Positions 1-6,551 are shown, counted from the stretch's first letter. The stretch: DNA of 8,287 nt from an uncultured bacterium (GCA_937928475.1 CALFVE010000271.1:1-8287), one strand, 5' to 3'. Program-made: numbers and translations. Notes: a model not told the origin generated them from the sequence alone.

Positions 1-1084
1 CCTGATCACCAGCACCTCCGATCCAGCCTGGACCCGCGTGCTGGTGGAAAAACCGTTTGGCCGCGACCTGGCCAGCGCCCTGGCTCTCGACCGACAACTG
101 CGCCAGGTCCTCGCCGAGTCGCAGCTCTACCGCATTGACCACTATCTGGCCAAAGACACGGTTCAGAATCTCCTGGTCTTTCGCTTCGCCAACGCCGTTT
201 TCGAGCCGCTGTGGAATCGGCGCTTCATTGACCATGTACAGATCTCGGTGGCGGAAAGCATCGGGGTCGAAGACCGAGCCGGCTACTTCGAGCAGACGGG
301 GCTGCTGCGCGATATGTTTCAGAATCACCTGCTCCAAATGCTGGCCATGGTAGCCATGGAACCGCCGCTCTCCTTCGAGGCCGACCACGTGCGGGACGAA
401 CGCATCCGACTGCTGCGTGCTATCCGGCCCTTCGATTCGGAAAACCTGGACCGCTGTTTGGTCCGTGGACAATATACTGCCGGGGAGATCAACGGCCGGC
501 CCGTGCGCGGCTACCGCGAAGAGGAAAAGGTGGCGCCGGACTCCCGCCGCGAGACCTTCGTGGCCGCCCGCCTGTTCATTGACAACTGGCGGTGGCAGGG
601 AGTGCCTTTCTATCTGCGGGGAGGCAAGCGACTCCCGCGTCGGGTCAGCGAGGTGGCGATCGGGTTCCGCCAGGTACCGTACTCGATCTTCGCCCCGCTG
701 GCTCCCGAGGAGCTGCGGCCTAACGTGCTGGTGATGAACGTGCAGCCCGAGGAAGGCGCCTCGCTGAGCCTGCAGATCAAGAGCCCGGGGCCGCGGCTAT
801 GCCTAGGAACGGTGAAGATGGACTTCACCTACCGGGAGATCTTCGGCTACCAGCCCCCGGACGCCTATCAACGCTTGCTGCTCGACTGTATGCTGGGGGA
901 CCAGACGCTGTTCGTGCGCCATGACGACTTAGAGGTAACCTGGTCCCTGGTGACGCCGGTCCTGGAGGCCTGGGAGGCGGGCGGCGAACCTCTTCCCTAC
1001 CCCGCCGGCACCTGGGGCCCACCCGAGGCCGATCGCCTGCCTGCTGAGGACGGCCGCACGTGGCGCCTCCCAGGGGGCTCCTAG
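1..1084 (+). CDS. zwf: Glucose-6-phosphate 1-dehydrogenase, 5'-truncated by window edge
   Basis: Oxidises glucose 6-phosphate to 6-phosphogluconolactone with reduction of NADP(+) (or NAD), the first step of the oxidative pentose phosphate pathway, in the cytosol. The frame is open from base 2, so the gene begins outside the window; about 360 residues are present of a usual 480-510, and the N-terminal Rossmann dinucleotide-binding part is missing. What remains shows the family landmarks: the VEKPFGRD segment just inside the left edge, the substrate-site motif RIDHYLAKD (nt 131-157; the family usually has HYLGK, so Ala replaces Gly), the QNHLLQ segment carrying the second conserved His (about nt 320-337), and RGGKRLP (about nt 617-637). 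The C-terminal tail, with PAGTWGP, is complete. An apparent GTG start at base 38 is an internal Val codon, not the start. pgl follows 91 bp later. Identification is firm; cofactor preference cannot be read from this fragment. Confidence 0.96.
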   Translation, partial: LITSTSDPAWTRVLVEKPFGRDLASALALDRQLRQVLAESQLYRIDHYLAKDTVQNLLVFRFANAVFEPLWNRRFIDHVQISVAESIGVEDRAGYFEQTGLLRDMFQNHLLQMLAMVAMEPPLSFEADHVRDERIRLLRAIRPFDSENLDRCLVRGQYTAGEINGRPVRGYREEEKVAPDSRRETFVAARLFIDNWRWQGVPFYLRGGKRLPRRVSEVAIGFRQVPYSIFAPLAPEELRPNVLVMNVQPEEGASLSLQIKSPGPRLCLGTVKMDFTYREIFGYQPPDAYQRLLLDCMLGDQTLFVRHDDLEVTWSLVTPVLEAWEAGGEPLPYPAGTWGPPEADRLPAEDGRTWRLPGGS

Positions 1085-1117
1085 TCCGGCGGCATACGGC
1101 CGGCGGGCCGCGGCTCG

Positions 1118-1153
1118 CTCGGTTTCCTATCTCGGTTTCCACAACTGAAACTG
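1118..1153 (+). repeat. Short direct repeat and small hairpin in the zwf-pgl spacer
   Basis: The 91-bp spacer holds two copies of CTCGGTTTCC (1118-1127 and 1131-1140). The second copy overlaps a possible weak hairpin: CGGTTTC (1133-1139) can pair with GAAACTG (1147-1153) through one G-U wobble around a 7-nt loop. It lies 22 bp before the pgl start, where no Shine-Dalgarno sequence is evident. It could affect pgl translation or be chance; no promoter with both boxes was recognised here. Confidence 0.35.
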
Positions 1154-1175
1154 ACACTGCCCGCACCACCGTGCC

Positions 1176-1934
1176 GTGGTCATTCGACACTACCCTAACC
1201 TGGCTGGCCTGTCTCTCGCCGCCGCCGACTTGGTGGCGGCCGCTGCGGGAGAGGCTCTCGCCCGCCGCGACCTTTTCGTCCTTGCCCTTTCCGGCGGCAC
1301 GACGCCGCGCCTGCTTTATCAGACTCTCGCTGCCCCTCCTTATCGAGAGAGCCTCCCTTGGGACAAAACCTACTTCTTCTGGAGCGACGAGCGGTGCGTG
1401 CCACCGAACCACCCGGACAGCAACTACTGCCTGGCCTGGGAGACGCTGCTGTCTCATCTGCCAATTGCTGGGGAACAGATTCACCGTTTGCCGGGTGAGG
1501 TGCGACCGCCAGAACGCGGAGCCGCGGAGTTCGAGCGCGAAATGCGCGACCTATTCGTGAGCCGTGACCTGCGGGGCGGATTTCCGGTTTTCGACTTGAT
1601 CCTCCTGGGCGTAGGGCCTGACGGCCACACCGCCTCGCTTTTCCCGGGGCGCCCCGCCCTGGAGGAACGAGAGCGCTGGGTAGTTGCCGAGCCCCAGCCA
1701 GGCTGCCCACCTTTCGTCCCCCGCCTGACCCTGACCCTCTCAGTTCTCAACGCCGCGCGGCAGGCAATCTTCTTGGTCGCGGGCCAGGACAAGCAAGCGG
1801 TGGTCGCGCACCCTGAGAACTACCCGGCCGGGCGGGTGCAGGCTGACAAGGTGCTCTGGCTCGTCACCGACCAGGAAAATGCCCCTGCTGCGGGGTGCAG
1901 CGGGTCTCTCCCTAGCGGCGGGCTCGCCAGGTAG
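1176..1934 (+). CDS. pgl: 6-phosphogluconolactonase
   Basis: Hydrolyses 6-phosphogluconolactone to 6-phosphogluconate, the cytosolic step after Zwf. The 252-residue product has the NagB/Pgl-type fold motifs in order: ALSGGTTP (residues 37-44, sugar-phosphate loop), WSDERCVPPNHPDSNY (69-84), the Pgl signature GVGPDGHTASLFPG (145-158) with the likely catalytic His151, and RLTLTL (183-188). The DGHTASLFPG form separates it from glucosamine-6-phosphate deaminase. The start is GTG; a stop in the same frame at 1152-1154 rules out a much earlier start, and the N-terminus from residue 2 already matches the family. No clear Shine-Dalgarno site precedes it, so translation may be coupled to or weaker than zwf. 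The last 15 residues or so (Gly/Ser/Ala-rich) are not a recognisable family ending. It probably forms an operon with zwf and the downstream TrmO-like gene. Confidence 0.94.
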   Translation: MVIRHYPNLAGLSLAAADLVAAAAGEALARRDLFVLALSGGTTPRLLYQTLAAPPYRESLPWDKTYFFWSDERCVPPNHPDSNYCLAWETLLSHLPIAGEQIHRLPGEVRPPERGAAEFEREMRDLFVSRDLRGGFPVFDLILLGVGPDGHTASLFPGRPALEERERWVVAEPQPGCPPFVPRLTLTLSVLNAARQAIFLVAGQDKQAVVAHPENYPAGRVQADKVLWLVTDQENAPAAGCSGSLPSGGLAR

Positions 1935-1965
1935 TGACGTCATGGGTCAGATGGGGAGGTAACCG

Positions 1966-2454
1966 ATGAACTGCTCGTATTGTGAGCGAGAAGTACCCGA
2001 TGAGGAGACGCTGCTGGTAGACGAGCAGCCGGTGTGCCGACGCTGTCTACACGGAGAGGCGGCGCCGATTCTTATGTACCCCATCGGCTACGTCCGGGAA
2101 GGCCTGCCGGAAGAGGCGCCCCACGGCGCGGCGGTAGACGAGCGGGAAGCGCGCATCGAACTCCTCCCCTCCATGCGCCGATTTATGACCGGACTGGAGG
2201 AGGAGCGCCATCTGACAGTGATCTGGGTACTTGATCGCTCCCCCGGGGTGAAAACTGTATTCAACCGCCGCGACGGCAAGGAGGCGGGCATTTTCTCCTC
2301 GCGCTCGCCTAACCGTCTCAACCCGATCGCGGTCACCGAGGTCGAACTAGTGCGAGTGGAGGGGACAACCCTCTACGTGAGGGGTCTGGACGCCTTTGAG
2401 GGAAGCCCTGTGCTGGACCTCAAGTCTTCGTCGCGCCGGGAAGGCCCCGGCTAG
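1966..2454 (+). CDS. TsaA/TrmO-like protein with N-terminal zinc-ribbon-like segment
   Basis: The 162-residue product combines two parts. Residues 3-27 carry two Cys pairs (C3-x2-C6 and C24-x2-C27), a likely zinc ribbon. Residues about 35-156 are a TsaA/TrmO-like core: MYPIGYVREG at 37-46 and the signature GIFSSRSPNRLNPI at 108-121, followed by LYVRGLDAFEGSPVLDLKSS, close to the family's V-x-G-x-D-x-x-D-G-T-P-V-L-D-I-K. E. coli TrmO (YaeB, about 235 residues) is an S-adenosylmethionine-dependent N6-methyltransferase of t6A37 in tRNA(Thr). This protein lacks its C-terminal domain and resembles the short single-domain forms, so tRNA methylation is inferred. The ATG is set by a strong GGGGAGGT at 1953-1960, 5 nt upstream. 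It lies 31 bp after pgl, and its last 12 codons overlap the 3' end of the opposing membrane-protein gene. Confidence 0.82.
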   Translation: MNCSYCEREVPDEETLLVDEQPVCRRCLHGEAAPILMYPIGYVREGLPEEAPHGAAVDEREARIELLPSMRRFMTGLEEERHLTVIWVLDRSPGVKTVFNRRDGKEAGIFSSRSPNRLNPIAVTEVELVRVEGTTLYVRGLDAFEGSPVLDLKSSSRREGPG

Positions 2455-3883
2455 GAGTACGGCCTAACTCCCGCCACCAGTCCCAGGCCGAAAGCGCCAG
2501 CGCCGCGCTCAGCAGAGACCAGAACAAGGCCGGCCAGTAGAGGTAATGCGGCCCTTTCACCTGCAAGATTGGCAGATGCACTGCGAGCAACATGCCCACC
2601 AGCGTCCAGTCCAGGGCGCCACGCCTGTAGACTAGGACAGCCAGGCCGCCGAGCAGCAAGAAAGCGAGCAGCAAGTAGTAGGCCTGGATGGGGAGGAACA
2701 AGTAGGCGAAAACTCCCCCGATCAACTGGGCCATGAGCAACGCCCAGATGAAACTCCCCAGCGCAAGCCACACCAGGCTGAGCCGATAGCGTCGCACACA
2801 GTAAAGCAGCACAAGGATGCCGGCCGCCGCGGGGAAGGGCCACCAGATGCCCACCGAGGCGGCCAGATAGAGCCAGTAATGGGCCAGGAAGCCGATCCAG
2901 CGCGCCTCGGGGTAGGCGGGAATCCCGGCGCCGGGTACGAACAGGGCGCGCGCAAGCAGAAGCGCGGCCCCCAGCGCTGCGAATCCTCCCGCCGCCCAGG
3001 GGAACCGCCGCTGCCGATACCACAGCAGTAGCGGGGCCACCAGCACCACCGCTAGCGCCATCTCCTTGAACAGAAGGGCGATCAGGAAAAGGCCCAGAGA
3101 CGGCACCAGGTAGCCCAGGCCGGCATACTTCGCCGCCCGCGGCGCACCCCCAGCGCCGACTGCGCCCTCTCCCCTCTCTCCTCCCAGCACACGGGGACGG
3201 GTAATGAGGCCCCTTGCCCACCGGTCTAGCGCCAGCAGACTGGCTAGCGCAAAGAGCAGTGAGAAAATGTCCGTCTGAGCCGGCCAGTACGGCATCTCCC
3301 CATACACGATGCGGAAGGGGATCAGCGGCCGCATCTCGGTGGGAGGGGGCATAGGAATATCGCCGTAGGTGGCCCGATAGGAAAGCAGGGCGAGGTCGTC
3401 CAAGATGTACTGGGGCGGCCAGCCTGGCCCGGTCACCCCCCGGCGTAGGTTGAACAGGACCACTGCCAGCAGTCCCACCGTGAGAGCGGTGCCTTCCCCG
3501 CGCTGGCGGAACAACCCGAAGGCGAAGAGAAAAGCCAACGCCGACACCGCCCCGTGCGCCAGCCAGGACACTACGCAATACTTCTGGAAGTCGGTGCCCC
3601 AGAGCCGATACTCCGCATACATGAGCAGGCTGGCGAGAGGCCGGTAGAACCGCGAGGTGGGCTGGATCCAGTTCCCGGTCCACCAGGACCCGATGCCCTC
3701 CGTCTGGGCCTGGCGGCCGCCTTCGACGATGTCGAGCGCGTCGCGGTTCGTCGCATACAGCGCCTGGGTAGAGGGATCAAAGACGGGGTAGTACCCGGCG
3801 AGCAGACCGGCCCCCAGCGCAATCAAGACGCCGAGCGGCGCCAGGTAAGAGCGGCGAGGGTAGGATTCTGTGTTCGCGCGCAT
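2420..3883 (-). CDS. Polytopic membrane protein, probable GT-C-type glycosyltransferase
   Basis: A 487-residue integral membrane protein with roughly nine to eleven hydrophobic segments, for example residues 13-33, 103-124, 131-146, 205-220, 257-270, 275-288, 297-314, 353-362, 368-388, 390-419 and 454-466. A first hydrophobic segment, then a long hydrophilic loop with Asp/Glu residues and an RFYRPL motif (78-83), then multiple membrane spans and a KEMAL motif (273-277), is the layout of GT-C enzymes of the PMT/TMTC kind, which transfer sugars from polyprenyl-phosphate carriers on the outer face of the membrane. The match is by architecture only, so donor and acceptor are unknown. A Gly/Glu/Arg-rich linker at 230-250 interrupts the hydrophobic pattern. 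I chose ATG at 3883 because the first membrane segment follows directly; the frame is open to a GTG at 3967, but those 28 residues are low-complexity and neither start has a clear Shine-Dalgarno site. It is the last gene of the minus-strand cluster. Confidence 0.72.
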   Translation of the reverse strand: MRANTESYPRRSYLAPLGVLIALGAGLLAGYYPVFDPSTQALYATNRDALDIVEGGRQAQTEGIGSWWTGNWIQPTSRFYRPLASLLMYAEYRLWGTDFQKYCVVSWLAHGAVSALAFLFAFGLFRQRGEGTALTVGLLAVVLFNLRRGVTGPGWPPQYILDDLALLSYRATYGDIPMPPPTEMRPLIPFRIVYGEMPYWPAQTDIFSLLFALASLLALDRWARGLITRPRVLGGERGEGAVGAGGAPRAAKYAGLGYLVPSLGLFLIALLFKEMALAVVLVAPLLLWYRQRRFPWAAGGFAALGAALLLARALFVPGAGIPAYPEARWIGFLAHYWLYLAASVGIWWPFPAAAGILVLLYCVRRYRLSLVWLALGSFIWALLMAQLIGGVFAYLFLPIQAYYLLLAFLLLGGLAVLVYRRGALDWTLVGMLLAVHLPILQVKGPHYLYWPALFWSLLSAALALSAWDWWRELGRTPSRGLPGATKT

Positions 3884-3944
3884 AGCAGGAACGGAGACGG
3901 GGACGTCATCCGGGCACTCGACGGCGCTCACGCCTCGCCGGTCG

Positions 3945-3956
3945 CGGCGGCCGCCG
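3945..3956. repeat. 12-bp perfect palindrome in the spacer between membrane protein and aminotransferase genes
   Basis: CGGCGGCCGCCG is its own reverse complement. It lies in the 159-bp spacer 3884-4042, between the aminotransferase stop and the preferred membrane-protein start. The rest of the spacer is GC-rich with no recognisable promoter, RNA gene or T-tract terminator. If the GTG at 3967 were the real start, the palindrome would be coding. Confidence 0.4.
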
Positions 3957-4042
3957 GCTACTTCCACCTTCTGCCCGGAGAGGAACCGGCGGTGAGGCGA
4001 ACTAGAGCGCAGGAAAATGCTTGGCCAAGACCCAGCGTCGTC

Positions 4043-5287
4043 CTATAGGAGCCTCAGCCTCTCTACCGCCTCCGCGATCGCCGCGCAGATGTATTCGTTG
4101 TCCTCGTCCGACATCAGTGGGTGGATTGGTGGGCAGAATAGCCTCGCCCCAATCTCCTCCGCCTTCGGACAGGTCTGCCCCTGAGTGGCGCGGCGGACAA
4201 ACTCGTCCGCTTGATACACCGGCGGGTTGGCCACGATCGTGTCCACCCCATAGTCTTGTCGCAGCATGGTGAGGAGCCGGTCGCGCTTTTCGCCCGCCCA
4301 TTCACGGGGCACCAGCAGGTTGTACAGGTAGTACAGCGGCTCGGTGCCCACCGGCTGATAGGGCAGCGTCAATTCGGGGATATCGCTGAGCATCTCGCTG
4401 CGCTTCCGCGCCAAGGCCACGCGCGGCGCAATCATCTCGTCCAGGCGACGCAGTTGCACTAGCCCCACCGCCGCCTGGATCTTGGTCATTTTGTAGTTTG
4501 AGCCCCAACCGGCGGCGCCCGTACCTTTCTTGCCGCGAGCGATCTCCAGGTCCTCCGATTCCGCGATGCCCCACTGCCGAAGCGCCCGCAGGCGCAGCAT
4601 CAGGTCGGGGTCATCGGTCGTGATCATTCCGCCCTCGCCCAGCGTCGTCATCATCTTCATAGTGTGCAGGCTGAACACGGTCATCCAAGCGTCGGTGCCA
4701 ATCTTCTTCCCATTGCGAGCCCCGCCTAACGCCCGCGCGGCATCGCCGATCAGTCGCGGCGGACCGTACTTCGGGTGCGGGTGCCGCTCGGCTATCTCCC
4801 GGTACTCGTCCATCGGCGCGGCCAGGCCGTTCATGTGCGTGATCAGGATGGCTCGCGTGTTGGGGGTCATCTTGGCCTCCACGTCGGCGGGATCGGCATT
4901 GAGCGTCTCGTCGCAGTCGCAGAGCACAAGTTTCGCGCCCGTGCCGAGAACCGCATAGGGCGCGGCCCGGAAGTTCAGCGCCGGCACGATCACCTCGTCC
5001 TCCGGCTGCAGATCGAGGGCCAGCACCGCCACGTCCAGCCCGGTGCCCGCCGAAGTGCAGGAGAGCGCATACCTCGTGCCGATGTACTCCGCGAACGCCT
5101 GCTCGAACTCCACGATCTCATCACAGAAGAACCCGAAGCCGATGGCCGGGTCCAGCGACTCGCGGATGGCCTTGACCACGACCTCGATCTCCTCCTCGGT
5201 ATACCAGCCGCCCAGCATCGGCTCCGCCGGCCACTCGCGCGAGAGTCCCCCGCGGGCCAGGATCTCTTTGCGCCGTTGCGCCTCCAT
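4043..5287 (-). CDS. DegT/DnrJ/EryC1/StrS-family PLP-dependent aminotransferase
   Basis: A 414-residue fold-type-I PLP enzyme of the sugar aminotransferase family, which usually transfers an amino group from Glu or Gln to a keto group on a nucleotide-linked sugar in the cytosol. Visible family features: GGWYTEEEIEVV near the N-terminus (26-37), CTSAGTGLDVAVLAL (77-91, phosphate-binding region), DEVIVPALNF (97-106), GDAARALGG (181-189) with the PLP-ring Asp182, and SLHTMKMMTTLGEGGM (206-221) with the Schiff-base Lys211. The GSNYKMTKIQAAVGLVQL segment is the usual substrate-side motif, and the length matches the family. Because the Lys is intact this should be a true aminotransferase rather than one of the family's dehydratases, which have His there. 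The ATG is supported by GGGAGGT at 5295-5301, 7 nt upstream. The substrate cannot be told; neighbours suggest an amino sugar destined for a glycan. Confidence 0.92.
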   Translation of the reverse strand: MEAQRRKEILARGGLSREWPAEPMLGGWYTEEEIEVVVKAIRESLDPAIGFGFFCDEIVEFEQAFAEYIGTRYALSCTSAGTGLDVAVLALDLQPEDEVIVPALNFRAAPYAVLGTGAKLVLCDCDETLNADPADVEAKMTPNTRAILITHMNGLAAPMDEYREIAERHPHPKYGPPRLIGDAARALGGARNGKKIGTDAWMTVFSLHTMKMMTTLGEGGMITTDDPDLMLRLRALRQWGIAESEDLEIARGKKGTGAAGWGSNYKMTKIQAAVGLVQLRRLDEMIAPRVALARKRSEMLSDIPELTLPYQPVGTEPLYYLYNLLVPREWAGEKRDRLLTMLRQDYGVDTIVANPPVYQADEFVRRATQGQTCPKAEEIGARLFCPPIHPLMSDEDNEYICAAIAEAVERLRLL

Positions 5288-5311
5288 GCTGATGACCTCC
5301 CATCGGTTTCA

Positions 5312-5387
5312 GTACCGCAAGCGTCTCGCCTGTGCCACTCTGTGGGGCATGGCTCCCACGCTGCGCCGGCGGTGGCCGCGCCTCGCT
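5312..5387. repeat. GC-rich imperfect palindromic intergenic element
   Basis: Between the deacetylase-like gene and the aminotransferase gene, the sequence around TGCCACTCTGTGGGGCA and TGGGGCATGGCTCCCA contains overlapping imperfect inverted repeats (CCAC-TCT-GTGG at the core, TGCC/GGCA outside). It does not look coding on either strand: the open frames crossing it are unrelated to any family I know. Its layout resembles dispersed intergenic repeats of GC-rich bacterial genomes. Only one full copy lies in this window, so its repeat status is inference. Confidence 0.4.
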
Positions 5388-5410
5388 CCCCTCTCCTGCC
5401 AGGAGAGGGG
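5388..5410. repeat. Perfect 10-bp stem-loop downstream of the deacetylase-like gene
   Basis: CCCCTCTCCT (5388-5397) and AGGAGAGGGG (5401-5410) are exact reverse complements around a GCC loop. On the minus strand the hairpin begins 22 nt after the deacetylase-like stop codon, the place expected for a 3'-end structure. No run of T follows on that strand, so it is not a classical intrinsic terminator. It may stabilise the 3' end, attenuate transcription into the aminotransferase gene, or be part of a dispersed repeat with the adjoining element. Confidence 0.6.
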
Positions 5411-5432
5411 CCGGGGGTGAGGCACAAAACCC

Positions 5433-6518
5433 CTACGCGGGCGACCCAAGCAGTCCCTCTCCCCAAAAACACGGCGCATATCCCTGCTCAGTCACCCAGC
5501 GGATCGCCCGCTCTGCTTTCTCCTGCGCCTCCCGCTGATAGAAGGGCAATTCCTCGCGGAAGTACTGCTCGTGAATCAGTAGCTCCAGCATCTCTCCGGT
5601 GTGCGGGTCAGCCACTCGCTCTTCCAGACGGGGTATGATCTCCTCCAGCCGCAGGTTGTTGATCACCCAGTCGCAATCCACGAAGCTGATCCCCTCCGAC
5701 CAGTCGCGCCAGGCGTCGCGGCGACGAATGTGCAATGCGGTCTGGGTATCCAGGTAGTAGGCGGTGTCAATCTCCTCGCGCTCCACGAAGAAGATGCCGA
5801 TGAGGACATCTACCCCACGCTCAGCCAGCGCTTGGCAGGCCTCCCGGGGCGCCGAGGCCCAGTGCACCGTCGTCTCCCGGCTGGTCACCGCCTCCCCGGC
5901 AAAGCGCCGAATCTCCCCCATGACCAGATCGAAGTCCCGAGCCATCTGCTCGTAACTGGCCTCCCGGTAGGGGTATGGTGGCTGGTCCTGCAGAGCGTGG
6001 AAGGACAAGTGTAGCCAATCGGCATTCGCCTCCCATTCCTCCCGCCACTTGCTCGGCAACTGAGAGAGGTTGAAGCGCTGGTCAACGGTCTGGTAGTACA
6101 TGTTGAGATGAATCTTGGCGCCGTACTCCGAATGCATCCGTCGCCAGAAAGCGAGATACCAGTGGTCAAACAGCGAGGCATAGCGGTCGGGGTGGGCGGC
6201 CAGATCGGCCAGGAACTCGACGTTGTCATCCACCGAGAAGCGGTAGCGCGGTCGGGAATGGAAGTCGCATAGCACCCGGACCGCAGCCACCTGCTTCCCG
6301 GCCTGCGCGCGGATGGTCTCCTCCCGCTGAGTGAGGGGCACCTCGCAGGTGAAGGTCTCTCCCTGCACCTTCGCCGGGAGCCCGTTCACGGTTACCGCTT
6401 CTCCGGCCGGGATGCGTCCTTGGACGGTGACGGTCAGCGTCCCGTGCTCCAGTCGTCCGTCATGCCGGTTCAGGACATCCCCGTCGCGGGGGAAAGTGAT
6501 CTGCAAGTCGGTGCTCAC
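5433..6518 (-). CDS. NodB-like (polysaccharide deacetylase superfamily) protein with N-terminal Ig-like domain
   Basis: The 361-residue product has two parts. Residues about 1-85 are beta-rich and resemble bacterial Ig-like domains (TLTVTVQGRIPAGEAVTVNG, then FTCEVPLTQREETIRAQ). Residues about 90-360 look like a deacetylase-type barrel: RFSVDDN (93-99) with an Asp pair where NodB-like enzymes hold metal, WLHLSFHA (168-175) with His170 and His174, TTVHW (216-220) and LLIHEQYF (313-320). The middle segment DHWYLAFWRRMHSEYGAKIHLNMYY (in two pieces, 118-131 and 132-142) and PHTGEMLELL recall poorly characterised bacterial proteins labelled polysaccharide deacetylase; I know of no tested function for them. 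No signal peptide is visible, so it is probably cytosolic. The start is GTG at 6518 with AGGAG at 6528-6532. It is the first gene of the minus-strand cluster; the aminotransferase follows 145 bp on. Substrate unknown. Confidence 0.78.
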   Translation of the reverse strand: MSTDLQITFPRDGDVLNRHDGRLEHGTLTVTVQGRIPAGEAVTVNGLPAKVQGETFTCEVPLTQREETIRAQAGKQVAAVRVLCDFHSRPRYRFSVDDNVEFLADLAAHPDRYASLFDHWYLAFWRRMHSEYGAKIHLNMYYQTVDQRFNLSQLPSKWREEWEANADWLHLSFHALQDQPPYPYREASYEQMARDFDLVMGEIRRFAGEAVTSRETTVHWASAPREACQALAERGVDVLIGIFFVEREEIDTAYYLDTQTALHIRRRDAWRDWSEGISFVDCDWVINNLRLEEIIPRLEERVADPHTGEMLELLIHEQYFREELPFYQREAQEKAERAIRWVTEQGYAPCFWGEGLLGSPA

Positions 6519-6527
6519 AGGCTGCCG

Positions 6528-6532
6528 CTCCT
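6528..6532 (-). promoter_or_regulatory. Ribosome binding site deciding the GTG start of the deacetylase-like gene
   Basis: On the minus strand AGGAG lies 9 nt before the GTG at 6518. No better start-plus-site pair is visible in this frame, so it supports the GTG. Confidence 0.6.
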
Positions 6533-6545
6533 GGCCAGCGACCGG

Positions 6546-6551
6546 ATTCTA
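6546..6551 (-). promoter_or_regulatory. Possible -10 box for the minus-strand cluster
   Basis: The minus strand reads TAGAAT here, five of six bases of the sigma70 -10 consensus, 27 bp before the GTG start of the deacetylase-like gene. No acceptable -35 box lies 16-18 bp further upstream and there is no extended -10, so the call is weak. It would leave a leader of about 20 nt. Confidence 0.27.

Noticed and set aside
38..40. GTG at 38 as the zwf start
   Set aside because: The frame is open to the left edge and the residues before it continue the family sequence, so this is an internal Val codon.
825..1484. Minus-strand open frame of 219 codons opposite zwf and pgl
   Set aside because: It is antisense to two genes with clear family motifs, and its composition is typical of a shadow frame.
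2451..3683. Minus-strand open frame of 410 codons overlapping the membrane-protein gene in another frame
   Set aside because: Its product is Gly/Arg/Pro-rich without membrane segments or motifs, whereas the overlapping frame encodes an ordered multi-span membrane protein.
4041..4050. 10-bp palindrome TCCTATAGGA over the aminotransferase stop codon
   Set aside because: It is short, lies mostly in coding sequence and has no associated site; it is likely chance.
5388..5410. Hairpin as a classical intrinsic terminator
   Set aside because: The stem is perfect, but there is no T-run on either side in the sense of transcription.
4775..5638. Long plus-strand open frame (287 codons) opposite the aminotransferase and deacetylase-like genes
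   Set aside because: It lies antisense to two well-supported genes, is rich in Arg, Ala and His with no family motif, and spans a repeat-like spacer; high GC makes such frames common.
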